From Sphagnum compactum (Eukaryota > Bryophyta > Sphagnopsida > Sphagnales), in assembly GCA_965153455.1 (NCBI GenBank), contig OZ234493.1:30928213-30992212 (forward strand): a stretch of DNA of 64,000 bases, written 5' to 3'. The notes beneath the pieces are model-generated. The model ran no database searches, was not told where the DNA came from, and was given only the letters and a program-made list of their open reading frames with translations. The translations under genes were made by a program, and so were the position numbers. This document shows positions 1 through 11,865 of the stretch, piece by piece (position 1 is the first letter of the stretch; each line of letters opens with the position of its first letter).

Positions 1-78
1 GTGCGTTCTTTTGATGTTTGTTTTTTTCGTCATTACTTTGTTGAGCATTGTAGTCCTTGATTTTTTAATCTCTTTAGC

Positions 79-1883
79 ATGTGATGAAACACGACATAAT
101 TTTCTTGAGGATTTGGTGTTTCATATATGCAAGGGTTATAAGCCACTTTTCACTTGCGAAAATGTTTGGCTATAAAGGTTAATATTACATCAATGCCTTC
201 GTGCTTTATTTCCTTCCCATTTTGCCTTGGTGGAAGAAATGATTCTTGTGATGGTAAGAAAAACTATGGACTTGCATGTGTTGCTTAATTTTACATTTGC
301 AATAATTATGGCAACAAGTTTTGATCTTTGGATGTCCAAAGGTGGAGTGAACACTTTTGCCTTTGTAATAAATTATTTTAATGAATTATGAACCCCTATA
401 CATGTTATTGTTGGTTTGTTTGAAGTGCATGACATAACATGGATTTCCATGGCTAGGTAGTTACAAGTTTTACTTGAAAAGTTTGATTTAATGCATCGTG
501 CGGTTGCCTTTGTGAAAGATGGAGGCAATAACTTGATGTCTATAACAACATCACTACATTCTATTGTTGATTGTTAGCCTTTGAAACTCCAATGGGTTTA
601 TAAGAGTTATTGTTTTGGTCATGTCATGTCCAAGGCATGCCAATATGCCACAAATGATGACAAGGTTGTTGTTGGTTTGAAACATGTAAGTGTGAAGAAT
701 GTTTAAACAAGCTTGTAGAAGACAATCACATGGACAAAAAAATTAGAAAAGGGGAGGTTGGAGTGGAAAAATGCATGTGTTGAAAGTGGATTGTGGCATT
801 GGAAAAAAAAAATTCCAGTGAAAACTAGATTTTCTAGTAAAATGATAATGTTTAAAAAGACATTGGAGTTCAAAAAGGCCAATGTCTTGTGCTATGGGCG
901 ACAAAAGACAATGGTTTTATAGCAGTGAATTCTTAAGGTTGAGGTGTGCGCAACTATAGAAATAATCACAAGTGTTTTAGACCCTGTCATCAGAGCTTGT
1001 GTGATGAACCAATCACAAGGTCAGTAGTTGCTATCAGATGCCTTAACTACATTTATTGCACCAATAATTAGCATGGAAGTTGACTTTGAGCAAGTTTTTA
1101 ATGAGATTGAAAATTTAGATGAACTCCTTTTGCAACATAATATGTGATAGAAAGTTGTGAAGGTGCTCAAACCTTTCCTAATTTTTTTGAAATCTTATGA
1201 TGCAAATTAAATTCATAACATGCTTGCTATAATGTTGGATCTTCGATTCAAACATTTGCGTGTTGTGAAAAATTATGTGGGTAAAGGGAATGCAATTCAT
1301 TTTGCTTATGAATACGATGCAAAAGGTAGTCATTCCCCTTCATAGGATTTGCTTTCATCAATTAAACCTTATTATCCAGGGATGCAATGTTGATGCAATT
1401 TTGATGGACTGACCTAGTGGAGAGCTTAAAGAGGACATTAACATTTTGGTGTTGGAGCTTTTATTGAAAAGTTTTCATGTGCTCTTGTTATTGGGGAATT
1501 GTCTTTGTTTAAAAGATTGCCTGTACTCCAAGCGACATGCAATGATCCCCTTGCTTGGTGGCACATCAATGAAGGTCAATTTTCAAATGTTGCATTCTTG
1601 ACCAAACAAATTCTTGGCATTCCTGGGTCACAAATTGGAATAGAGAGAATGTTTAATTGTTAGGGTGTTGACATCTTTGTGGCATTGTTGTTTACAAGCA
1701 GAGAACCTTGATCGGATCATCACTATTGTGAAAAATTGGCCTAATGATTCACGCCTTATTTGTAAGAAGAAAGTGAATATGAAAGAATACATGAAAGTGG
1801 AAATACCATTGGCGGATGACAACTATAAATTGATTGAAGAAGCGGAACATTTCAAGGAGTTACATATATATGATGAAATTTGA
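79..1883 (+). pseudogene. hAT (Ac-like) transposase relic, copy 1
   Basis: Decayed hAT-superfamily transposase. Translating across frames gives, in order, a block with DLWMSKGGVNTF near 330, AFVKDGGNNLMSIT near 505-545, FGHVMSKACQYATNDDKV near 617-665, VMNQSQG near 1000, LDLRFKHL (the usual MLDPRFK motif) near 1232, and the C-terminal dimerisation region with ILGIPGSQIGIERMFN near 1610-1660, then LQAENLDRIITIVKNWPND near 1690-1745. The family cuts and pastes its own DNA, and the C-terminal part makes the dimer. Nonsense codons (near 390, 456, 575, 703, 1662) and small indels break it, so it cannot make a full protein. Coding resemblance begins close to the window edge, so the element's 5' end probably lies outside. 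The middle of the gene is about 85-90% identical by eye to the minus-strand fragment at 26480-26893. No terminal repeats were found. Confidence 0.85.
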
Positions 1884-2387
1884 TGGTTTGGTGTTATATA
1901 TATGGTTGGGTGATTTTGTGTGGGGGTGTGGTTGGGGTAGGGAACTTGTGCTAGAGTTGGGTAGAGTTCATCGTAGAATTGGGGTTCATTTCCCCCACAA
2001 GCTATTTTGTTTTGAGTTTTGTTCATGTTGGTCTTGTGGGGAGGGGGGGGGGGGTAGGTTGTTAAGTTTTACTTTTCTAAGTTTTTTTTTAAGAAACTAG
2101 AATTGTAAATTTGATATGCATAACCTTTGTGCATGTCCATCATGTTTTAGAAATTGAAAACTAACCTATTCATAAACAACAACCCATTTATTTAAAAAAT
2201 GAACGTGTAAACAACTAGTGTAGTAAATTGATGTTTTTTCAATACATATCTTCCATCATGACTTTTTTGAAAAAAAATGCTTTATTGGTATCTGGAGGAT
2301 ATGTCTAAAAGCTGATAATTGGACAACATTGGTGGTTACCCAATTTACCAAAATTGTGGTCTCAGTTACCAACTCCCTAATGAATAA
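1884..2387. other. Non-coding stretch, G-rich run
   Basis: AT-rich DNA after the hAT relic. Short open frames here are not supported by any motif. A 12-base poly-G run lies at 2043-2054. Part may be the 3' non-coding end of the hAT element, but no terminal repeat was seen. Confidence 0.5.
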
Positions 2388-2521
2388 GTACCCCCAATTT
2401 ATATTGGGGGTATTAGCCCTAGCCAAAAATGGTAGTGAAAATTTTTGGAAATAGAAATTTCATGCACCCAATGGGAAGGCTTAGCATCCACTCAAAGTGC
2501 CTTAGTTTTTTTTAAAAAGTT

Positions 2522-2523
<2 letters not shown>

Positions 2524-2552
<29 letters not shown>
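2524..2552. repeat. Poly-G run of 29 bases
   Basis: An uninterrupted run of 29 G within the first copy of the 500-bp unit. It could fold as a quadruplex. The exact length is likely to be unreliable in any read-based assembly. Confidence 0.95.
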
Positions 2553-2558
<6 letters not shown>

Positions 2559-2579
2559 TGTTTCATTTTTGCTTTGTTC

Positions 2580-2650
2580 TGAACATGTTCCCTTCAAGTT
2601 CCCAATGAGTTCCCATCAAGTTCCCAATATGTTCCCCAAGGGGGTTCCCA
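2580..2650 (+). repeat. CAAGTTCCCAAT minisatellite
   Basis: Repeats of a roughly 20-bp unit containing CAAGTTCCCAATG.GTTCC. The same unit occurs in the opposite orientation at 29830-29905, so the two places share a dispersed repeat. Confidence 0.6.
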
Positions 2651-3385
2651 ATAGCACTTCGCTTTAATCCCATATGTTTTGCTCAAAGTCCTCCCCTTCT
2701 CACCTATATAGGTGTGCCAAAGGGAGAGGCACTCCATCTTTCCATAGAATCTTCTATTTTAGGGAGCCTCTATAGTTTCAATTTTTTTTGCGACGGGCCA
2801 ATTAAATTGGCTCATTGTAAAAAAAAAAGAAAGTTGGACTTGTGAGGCACCTCCAACTAATTAATATGAAACAGAAATAGGTACCCACGATCTTAGAAAG
2901 GGGTATTAGTTCAGGTCAAAAATGGTCACAACCACTGTCACCACAACAAATTTCAAGGAGCCAATGAGATGATTGAAATGCAGTGGAAAGTCTAATTTTC
3001 TTTTATTTTGGTAAAAAAGAGCAAGGTGGGTGTGAGGATTTTTTAAACATTTCATTGAGGTGAAAATGCAATTAGAGACACATCACTAAGGTCAAGGTAG
3101 CCACTTCACTAACATGAATGCCACTTGACTTAGTTTGAAATAAAAATAATTAAGTACTTTTTTCAGCCTATTATTTTTTTCCTCCTTATCTTCCCTTGAC
3201 ATCTCAATTTTATCCCTTGTTGTTGTCCAAACTTGCCCCTTTTTCACCTATTTAGGTGGGCCAAAGAGGAGGCATTAAATCTTCACATAAAAACCTCTAC
3301 CCATCAAAATGCCTTGGTGCTCTAAAACAAAAAGAACTTGGGAGGGAACCCCATCTAATTAATAGAAGTAACAATAGGTTGAGTT

Positions 3386-4189
3386 GTTAAACCATTGGCA
3401 AGGAAATAAGTGAGGGCCAAGCCTTTGCACATTCTTGTTTTCATGATTGAGTTAACATTGTCTTCTCCAAAGTTCCCATTCATTTTTGGCGTTTTGTAGC
3501 TTTGATGGGGGAATGCATTGACAAATATTTTGGAAAAAGCATATTCTGTCACATTTTTTATTAAAAAAATTAGTCAAAACAAAACAAAAAAATCTAAAAA
3601 ATTTGCCAAAAATCACCAGAATTGCATACAACATGATTGGGTGCTTAATTTTTTTTCTACTTTCATATATTGAATGTAGCCAAATGTAGCTAAGTATTCT
3701 TTTGGATGATTGCTATTGGAGCCACATCACCAAAATTGAAAAAGAAAAATACTGATGGAATGTAACAATAATATTAAAACTTATGTCCTTTATTCCTCCA
3801 ATTTTTTCTTCCTTGTTGTACTTTCTTGTAATAAAGTTCTACAAGTTATCATCATCATGTTGTATTTTCAATTCTTCTTTTCTTCAATAGATCGTGATTC
3901 TATTTTGTGGCCCCCAAAACAAGAAACTTACATAATTCTTTACATCGTCCATAAGTGGAACAAAGTTTTGGAAGATCTTCCATCAGTTCACACAAAAACA
4001 CAAGTCACCAATCCAACAATGCCCGTAAAATCTTCACATCTAGTTTGCAACTTAATAACGAGCACATAAGTAATAGTTACTTAGCAATTCAGCATGGGAT
4101 TAAACTAGAATTAAGCTAAAGCATAGCATATTAACATTGCAGAAAGTAAACCTGAACTAGGATGAGTACAATTGCTGTAGATTTCAATT
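3386..4189. other. No gene seen
   Basis: AT-rich DNA with no coding motif. A segment at about 3787-3935, with TTCTTCCTTGTTG followed by AATAAAGTT and GTTATCATCAT, resembles 13370-13500, so both may be remnants of one dispersed element. The 104-codon open frame at 3755-4069 shows no family resemblance and is not called. Confidence 0.5.
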
Positions 4190-4515
4190 TGTTGGTCTTG
4201 CCTACCAAAGCAAGGATATTGTGTTTAGATTCACTATAGAGTGTGGTAGGTTAAGGGATCTTGGCCCCTAGGTAGTAGGTATATTTTTATATGAGGATTT
4301 TTGAAAGATGATATTCTGGCTTGTGTTGAAACTTGAGATTAGTTACAGAGTTTTGGTATCTTGAACGATTTTGGTTTCTTTTAGAGGATTCGTTTTGAAG
4401 ATCGTATTTTTGCATGGTGAAATATTTCAATTTTCATGCTTCTTCCTTTGCCTTAAGATACTTTTTAATGAAAATGGCAAGGCTTCAGTGTGACACTCTC
4501 CTTGTTTTCATTGTG
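4190..4515 (+). repeat. Dispersed repeat, copy 1 (inverted partner at 61125-61445)
   Basis: About 320 bp matches the reverse complement of 61125-61445 along its length at roughly 80% by eye. Shared blocks include GGTCTTGCCTACCAA, GATATTGTGTTTAGATTCA, CCCCTAGGTAGTAGGT, GGCTTGTGTTGAAACTTGAG and GATACTTTTTAATG. It has no coding capacity. It is probably a fragment of a mobile element of unknown class. Confidence 0.75.
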
Positions 4516-5090
4516 AGGAGTTCATTTTTTTTGAGAACTTTATGAAACATTTCATATTTTAACTGTTGCTGGTTTGAAGTGTGAATGGGTGTCGACCGGA
4601 TGGGGTTTTTTAGAGGAACGGCTGGGTTCAGCTCTCAACAATTTTTAATGAATTGGACGATTCGGCTAGTCTAAAGATTTCCTCTAAAGATTAATCTCAA
4701 GAATTAAAACCGGTCAGTTTCAGGGTTGGGTCCAATTTTTTAAATTGTTGGTTTTAGGGTTGATGGTTCTAGATTTTTTGAGGCCTGGCAGTTTGGGATT
4801 CAAGGTGTCACTACTAAGTTTTCAGACTCTCATTACCAAATCTTTTCACTTCACCATTGTGTAAGTTTCCTCGGGACAAAAGAGGGTGTTTGTTGGCTTC
4901 ACATGTTAATGAGAGACTAGAGAACCATGGAGGTTTTTATTTGGTACAACATTTTGAGGAGTGTTCATCAGGTGCTATTGTGAGTTCAACTTTTGAGAAC
5001 TTGGTTTTTGTTTGGCCTCACATTTTGAGTAATGTTCCATGGATGCTATTGTGAGGCGCAAGTTCCGTTCTTTTGGGAACTTGATGACAC
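4516..5090. other. No gene seen; degenerate relatives of the next repeat
   Basis: The phrase GAGTTCA..TTTGAGAAC recurs near 4519, 4984 and 5110, so this stretch is probably an older, degraded part of the 55-bp tandem repeat that follows. No coding signal. Confidence 0.4.
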
Positions 5091-5245
5091 ACTTCCTATT
5101 CTAAATGTTGTGAGTTCAATTGTTTGAGAATGCCATGACAAACTTACTTCCTATTCTAAATGTTGTGAGTTCAATTGTTTGAGAATTCCATGACAAACTT
5201 ACTTCCTATTTTAATTGTTGCGAGTTCATTTTTTGGGAACTTTGT
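5091..5245. repeat. 55-bp tandem repeat, 2.8 copies
   Basis: Copies start at 5091, 5146 and 5201 with ACTTCCTATT followed by GTTGTGAGTTCAATTGTTTG. The first two are nearly identical; the third is diverged and incomplete. Confidence 0.9.
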
Positions 5246-6384
5246 GAAACATTTTTTTTAATTTTAACAATTGTGAGTCACAAACAACTCAATAATTGGT
5301 GGTCTTAGAAAAGACAAAGAATCCAGAAAAGATGCCCCCCCACCCCCACCTCCCTGCCACCCACCCACCGACCCAAAGCTGTGGGAAATTGGAGCCAGGT
5401 CCCTAAACCCTAACCTCAAATCCATATACCCTACACCTAAGACTGGGGCCAAGGCTAGAACACCATAAGACTAGTCAGGCTAGGTCTTCTGCCAGATCTA
5501 ACCCACCTTGAGTTTTCTTAGGTTGGGTCTGGGGTTGAGTTTTGCCCCACTTAGACCCACCAGGCCAGATACTGGGACCTTGGCTGGGGCTGAAAACCTG
5601 GAACCAGCCAACACAGTTTTGAACTTGCCATTACTAGATGAGCAGGATTTTAGTATCTTTTCCTCAAGAGGACAACACAATGGGAAGAAAAAAAGACTGC
5701 AAAATCCCTCAATTTGATAACCATACATACAATAAGGCCAGTTTCATACATGTTTTCCCCTTCAACTTTTCTGGCACCCTGAAAATTGCCATTCACAGTA
5801 CAACCTAATTTAGTTTGGGCAAGTTGCAAGTTACATCTCAATGTTAAATTAATATATCATTTCTATCAAGATACTAACTAGTGGTTTTTTTTGGGCAAAT
5901 TCTTGCATTGTGACAACAAAAAAAATTGGAAAAATTTGTCAAACTTTGGAAACCACAATGAAACAAAATCCTGAGACCAACATATTAATGGAATGGGAGT
6001 CATGTGAGGTTTGGATGGTTGGATTGGTGAACAAAAAAGGTACACTTTGTATTTTGTACAAAGTGTTGGGTGGTTCTGTAGTTTTTCTGAGAACTGTCAG
6101 GTTCAGGAATTATAATGTTTTGAAAGACCCGACCTTGTTTAAAAAATAAAAATAAAAACCATATTTTAAAGACCCAGGCAGGGTTTCAAAAATTTGCAAA
6201 AAAATTTCACCTAGGTTTCAAAGTGCCGGTTCTCAGACATTTTATACCAATCAGTTTTCAAAGTCGGTTTTCACATACTGGTTCTTATAAATTTTATTAT
6301 CTCAAATATTGATTTTTAATGTTTAAAAATTAAAAAAATTGCACAAAAAAACTTAAATTTCGTAAACTTCTTTTCAACATTTTA
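5246..6384. other. No gene seen
   Basis: Mixed AT-rich and C-rich DNA. It holds a short CCCTAAACCCTAACC telomere-like stretch near 5401. The 60-80 codon open frames on both strands overlap each other and show no recognisable motif. Confidence 0.5.
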
Positions 6385-8090
6385 TATGTCCACTATTTGA
6401 TCTCCTTCAAATGAGCTTTCAAATTCTTCTAACTCCTCTTCAAAACCTAAATATGTTTGAATTAACTTTGCTAAATTTGAAGGTGGTTTACATCCATCTC
6501 TAGGATCACTTGGCCAAATTTTGTTCACAAAAATCAAAATTTCTAAGTTTTTTGATTGTAAACAACATTTCCTTCACTTTGTAAGTATGCTTACTAAAGA
6601 AAAAAATCTTTTTGTTTCAATTTGTGACCCTATAATGCTTAAGATTTGATGAGCCAAAAAACCAATTGTAGGAAACACGGCTTCATGTTTTCCCCTCCAT
6701 TGAAGAGGACATTTGATGTCTTTGGGATCCATTTGGTAAGGTTTAAAAATCAATAATTCCCTGGTGACAAGTTCCTTTTATGGCTCATTTGTGAATGTAG
6801 TCCATTGAAAAAATCTAGATTAGAATCTTCATCACTTGTTTGATCTACACATCCAACAAATTTTGTCATTGAATGCAAATGATGATAACACTTCAAAAAC
6901 ATAGGATACACAGTTCTTCTATCACATTCGTCCATAATACTTATACTTTCCTCTTTGCCAACAAAAGAAGATACTAAACAAAGGCTTTTGAATCTAGGGT
7001 CTAACATAAAAAACAACATGTTGTGAACTTTTCTTTCTTTAATTTTTTTTTGGAAAAGAAAGAAAAGAATCTGAAACACCACAAACTTATCTTTTGGTGT
7101 TGGAAGCAAACAAAGATAATTCAAAAGCTATCCTAAAATCATCATCAATCAAACTGACTGGGGCAGATGAGTTTGTAATTTCTTCCTTGAATTTTAAGCA
7201 CATAATAATGGCAAATTGTAATGCATTAGAAAGCAACCAGTGGTTGCTAGATTGGTTTAGAACACAAGTGGTCATAACAGGAGATAAATAATCCATAATT
7301 AATTTAGAGATGTGCCAAGTAAAAAAAGGAGGCACTCTTCCACTTATTCTGATAATATTTTGCTTACAATAATAATAACATCCTTGAATTGCAAGACTTT
7401 TTCAAACATAATGATTTTGTTGGAAAATTTGCAAACAAATTTAAAATTGCAATGTTAGAAGATTTAATTTTAAAAAATCAATAAAAAATAGAAAATACAA
7501 TAGTTATGGAAAAAATTGCAATAGATTAAATAATCACCTTGTTTTCATTGGAATATTTAATTTTCTTGGAGGTAATTTCAAATTTGGATGAGCCTTATTC
7601 CATTATTGTCTACTCTTTCTAAAATTTTTAGGTCAAATTAGACATCTATGCAACTCTGACTAGGCAAACTTGATTGAAACAAACTTGAGATTCCTGTAAT
7701 TTTTTTCATTAGTAGTAGCATATTGACATGCTTTGGAAAAAACATGGCCAAAACAAGAACCTTGAAAACTTTCATGTAAATCGAGGACTTCACATTTTAC
7801 AACAAATTTCAAAACAATTGTCATAGTATTTAAGTTTGAGCCCTCATCGTTAACATAACAATGATTTTGTTTCTTAACCCATTATTGATCAACCAATTTT
7901 GTCAAATTGTTGGCTAATGCTTGCCCAATAGTTTTTGTTGCTTCAAATAAACCAATAGTTATTTTTTTGGGTTGCTAATCAGATCCCAAAAAGTTTATAA
8001 TAAGAGAAAATATATCATGTGCACCCTTTGACATCCACAAGTCAAAGCTTGTTGTGGCAAAAATATAATATGTTAATTTTGGCAAAACTT
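6385..8090 (-). pseudogene. hAT transposase relic, second family
   Basis: Reading the minus strand from about 8070 down gives DLWMSKGAHDIFSLIINF, then IGLFEATKTIGQALANNL, NDEGSNLNTMTIVL, GSCFGHVFSKACQYATTNEK, CVLNQSSNHWLLSNAL (about 7270), NMLFFMLDPRFKSLCLVSSF (about 7030), KCYHHLHSMTKFVGCVDQTS (about 6890) and the C-terminal dimerisation block ILSIIGSQIETKRFFSL followed by LQSKNLEILIFVNKIWPSDP (about 6640-6500). This is the hAT order, but the sequence differs clearly from the relic at 79-1883, so two hAT families are present. Nonsense codons and frameshifts throughout make it non-functional. The N-terminal zinc-finger region was not found; DNA from 8090 to about 8500 may hold its degraded start. 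Confidence 0.83.
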
Positions 8091-8529
8091 ATATTTGTTT
8101 CGTTTTTTCCAACAAGTTAGGTAATTTTTCCTAAAAAAACTATTTTGTAGAAAAGAACACAACTCTATGACACAAATGTAATATTCACATCAACACATTT
8201 TGGGTTGTGCAATTAGCCTCTACAACTACGTAATAGTTAGAAAGGATATATGCAATTAGTGACTAGTGAGTTGCTAAACCCATGTCGTTTCACCCATTTA
8301 GACGCAAGGGACGTTCATTTGCAAAGTCTAATCATTTTAATGACTAAGATTTGAAAAATTTCTTATAATAATGAAATTCCATGTCATCATTAACCTTGGT
8401 ATGATGTGTAAAGTGCATGCCATTTCAACTTAGTTGTTTTATTCTACCAAATGTTACAAAAGACGCCTTGATGGATGGATGACATGTGTAAAAAATTTAT
8501 AAACAAGTTAAATGAGCCATTGCACATGA

Positions 8530-9430
8530 CCAAAAGTCAACCTAGTTTAGCCCATGTAGTTAGCATAACCAAAAATCAATCTAGCTTGACCTAGTTAAGC
8601 TAGGCAACTTAACCTAGCTCACCTAACCTAGTTTAACCTAGCTAGGTTAACTACTTATGTTAGGCAACTTGGGTTACCTAACCTAGGCTAGGTGGCTTAG
8701 ATTAAAAATAAACGTCAGACTATTAGCCCAAGAAACTTAAAGTAGGCTACCTAACCTAAGCCAAATGGCCTAGTTATCATAGGTTGCAAGAGTGAGGACT
8801 TGAACCCTTCATTTCCACTTTGGGGTTCAAGTCTCCATCCATTGCACTACCACATTTTTTTATATTAATTAATTCTAACACAAAGTTATAAAGCTCAAAA
8901 CTTTTAACCTTGAATTAATCTTGGTCACCCTAGGTTGACTTAGGTCAACCTACCTATTACCTACCAGCCTAACCTAAACCTCCTTAGGTTGACTTAAGAT
9001 GAACTAATTTATCAGCCTATACTACTTATTAACTTAGCTTAGGTTAACCTAAACATTCGTAGGTTAAAAAAAAACCCAAAATAATTATGTTGCATCTAGT
9101 CGCATTTAGTTGCATCATAGTCACATTTAGTTACACAAACTTGAGTTGGTTACAAACTTGATAGAATATTTTGTAATGAGGCTACCTAGGTTGACTTGGC
9201 AAAAAATCATAAGCTACGAACCTAGGTAAACCTACCTAGGTTAACTTATTAATAGGGTAACTTGTTCTAGGTATATTTAAACATATTATACATAGTAAAT
9301 TTTTAATGTCTAGTTAAGTAATTTACAAGGTAGCTTATATTATGAAGTAGGTTTTCATTAAATAGCTTACATATATAGGTTAACTTAATAGGTATGTTAA
9401 CTTAAACTAGTGTGTTAAGTAATTAAAAAG
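8530..9430. repeat. CCTAGG / AACCTAGGTT palindromic-word region
   Basis: The words AACCTAG, CTAGGTT, AACCTAGGTT and TTAACCTAGG recur in both orientations about every 10-40 bases, so the strand can fold on itself in many ways. Between them, near 9090-9140, lies a cluster of TTGCATTTAG-type words. There is no coding capacity and no clear terminal repeat. This fits a foldback or satellite-like element, but its borders are uncertain. Confidence 0.6.
8783..8853 (-). other. tRNA-like segment (possible SINE head)
   Basis: On the minus strand, TGGTAGTGCAATGG resembles a pol III A box. It is followed about 30 bases later by GGTTCAAGTCC (8806-8796), a good B box. The B-box word also occurs inverted at 8822-8833, so the segment is itself a hairpin. 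It cannot be folded into a convincing cloverleaf by eye and is not called as a tRNA gene. Confidence 0.4.
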
Positions 9431-10150
9431 TCAAAGAGTTATGTCTCACCTTTTTCAAAACGACTATTAATATTGTAGTCATAATTACAAGTCAACATTA
9501 AATTGTTTAGTACACATACACATGCATATGAATTCATGATTTCAAAACCCTCATGGCACACAAAAAAATATGGCATGACATGACAAATATTAGTGCCATA
9601 AATTCAAAAGACGTAAAAACTTATGGCGTCACAAAAAATCATGGGTTGACATGAAAGTTTGTGACACATTGTTGCCAAATGGCATGCCATGTCATCATCA
9701 CATGGAAGACCAAATCGTTATTAATCGCAAAGGACAACAATATTTTCAACTAGTTAATAAATGAGATTAATTCATCAAATCAATGACATGAATTATGATG
9801 TGAAGTTAGTGTCACAAGTCATGAACTATTGTGAATATTAGTCAACCTTGTTGCCATGTGGCATGCCATGTCATCATCGCATGACCATAAGTTGTTATTA
9901 TTCACCAAAAGTTGCAAGAATCAATGGAATTTTGTTATTACCTGATTTTGGATCATTAAAAATACACAAAAATACATTTTTGAAAATTTGATATATGTGT
10001 AAAAACCATCAAGTTGTGATATGAATTATAGTTGCAAAACCATAATGCCACATGGCACCATAATATCCTTTACAACTATGCAGTCATTCACATAAACTTA
10101 TAGTTACAATTGTAGTAAAAAAAGATAATAGTTGTTTTTATTAACCGGTT
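9431..10150. repeat. CATG/GGCATGCC word region with a 179-bp direct repeat
   Basis: A block GTTGCCA...GGCATGCCATGTCATCATC occurs at 9671-9704 and again at 9850-9883, a spacing of 179. Other CATG-centred words (CATGACATGACA near 9576, ATGCCACATGGCACC near 10050) fill the stretch. No gene. Confidence 0.6.
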
Positions 10151-11270
10151 GTAAAACCCAAGATGTGTTGTTGTGATTAAACGCTTAAACCATACACTTT
10201 CAACAAACTACAATGGTAAGTTATTTTTCACAATCAAAATGCCAAGGTCTTGTAAAAAGTCTTTTTTGCTGCACATCATCCTTTTTGAAAAGTTCTTTTA
10301 CATATAAAAAATATTGTAGTTGCTAGGACATTTGGCCTTTTCTTTACAGGTTTTTTCTCAACACTTTTTGTTATTTCATTGTTAATTTCTTCTTCAAATT
10401 TCTTTGCAATTATAGAATGATCTAGATATACACTGTGTTTCTTTACAACAGTTGTACTATAAATAAATTATAATAGATTGTTAAACCTTTTCTTTTTCTA
10501 GTTCTTGGATTAGGAATATTTATAGCATTATCATAACATAGAATACATCTCATGACTTAACAGGATCCAGCTTCAACTTCTTTGCCATTCACACAATAAA
10601 ATGCCCAACATAAAAAATTATATTATGGCCTTTCCAAAATTTTCTTTAAACATGTAATTTTTGCAAATTTTTCTTCATATTTGTTGGCCATTTTCTTCAA
10701 TTTTGCTATTTTTTGTTTACACATTTTCACTTTCTATTCCTTCCACATGTTCTTCAATGTTCATTTAATTTTCATTGGTATTATTTTTTTTCAATCAAAA
10801 TTAAATTTTCATTTTGATTTGGTTCCCCCATTTTCTACCAGAATATTACTTACCTCGAAGGAGAAATTAAAAATAAGTATGTTTTTTTGTCAAAATAAGA
10901 TTTTTCCAACTATCCAAAATCAACTTAAACATTTATAAGCAATTGAAAGAAAAATTTAAAAAGATGCAATGTGCTAAAAAAATACATAATGCAATTGTGT
11001 AAATGAAAAGCAATGTGTAAAGTGAAATGCAATGTGTATAATTAAATGTACAATGTCCAAATATTCCTACACACAACAAGCAAAAACATTGTCAACAAAC
11101 ATTTCCCAAAAACAATATGGACAATTAAAAAAATTCATCAACAAACAAAGATTGAAAAAAAAATTTCACCTTCCAAGTTTAACCTAAAGAATTTGAATTT
11201 GGATAGCTCCTCCCGCACTTGCAAAAAACTAAGGGGAGGAAATACCAACATGAAACAAAAAGAATAAGAA
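10151..11270. other. No gene seen
   Basis: Very AT-rich. Open frames at 10681-10938 and 11046-11267 are phenylalanine/lysine-rich and look like composition artefacts. No repeat border was identified. Confidence 0.5.
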
Positions 11271-11274
11271 CAAC

Positions 11275-11865
11275 ATTGTCGAATAAGGAGCAAAGAGCAA
11301 CAACATCATGGGCATAACAAAAAGGTACCTAAGCAAGCTGCGTTGAAGATGAACGAATAAAGGAACAACAACATCGAGTAAAAGGAGTAGCAACATCGAA
11401 CAAGGAGAGTAACATTGAGTAAGAGCAACAATAGCGTCAAGCAAGGAACGTCAACAACATCGAGCAAGGAACAATAGCATCATTGAACAAAAGGAGTAGC
11501 AACGTCGAGCAAGGAACATTAGCAGCGTTGAACAAAAGGAGTAGCAATGTTGAGCAAGGAAAGTAACATCAAGTAAGAATAATAGTAATGTCAAGAAAGG
11601 AACATTAGCAACGTTGAACAAGGAACAATAGTAGTGTCGAACAAGAGGAATAGTAATGTCGAACAAGGAACAGTAGTGGCATCAACAAGGAGCAACATTG
11701 GTGTTGAACAAGAAGTAGCAATGTTGAACAAAAGGAGCAGTAGCATAGAGTAAAAGAAGCAATAATGTTGAGCAAGAGTAGTAATAGCAGTGTCGAGCAA
11801 AAGGAATAGCAACGTTGAACAAGGAGTAGCAAAAGTTTTAGTAAGGAACATTGAACAAGGACTAA
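11275..11865. repeat. 22-bp minisatellite (GTTGAACAAGGAACARTAGCAA type)
   Basis: About 26 degenerate copies of a 19-25 bp unit close to GTYGARCAAGGARYARTAGCAA run head to tail. Examples start at 11493, 11527, 11611 and 11634. The long leucine/serine/cysteine-rich open frames on the minus strand (for example 11605-11940) come only from this array and are not genes. Confidence 0.85.

Larger units (their letters stand above)
2388..3385. repeat. Tandem duplication of a ~500-bp unit
   Basis: Two diverged copies in direct order, about 2388-2880 and 2881-3385. Shared blocks include GTACCC...GGGGTATTAG at 2388 and 2881, CACCTATATAGGTGTGCC at 2701 matching CACCTATTTAGGTGGGCC at 3245, and a CTAATTAATA block near 2857 and 3355. 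Offsets of about 493-544 show that indels have accumulated. No coding capacity is seen. The unit's identity is unknown. Confidence 0.7.

Noticed and set aside
8783-8853. Functional tRNA gene
   Set aside because: A and B boxes are visible, but no acceptor stem or anticodon arm pairs convincingly; kept only as tRNA-like.
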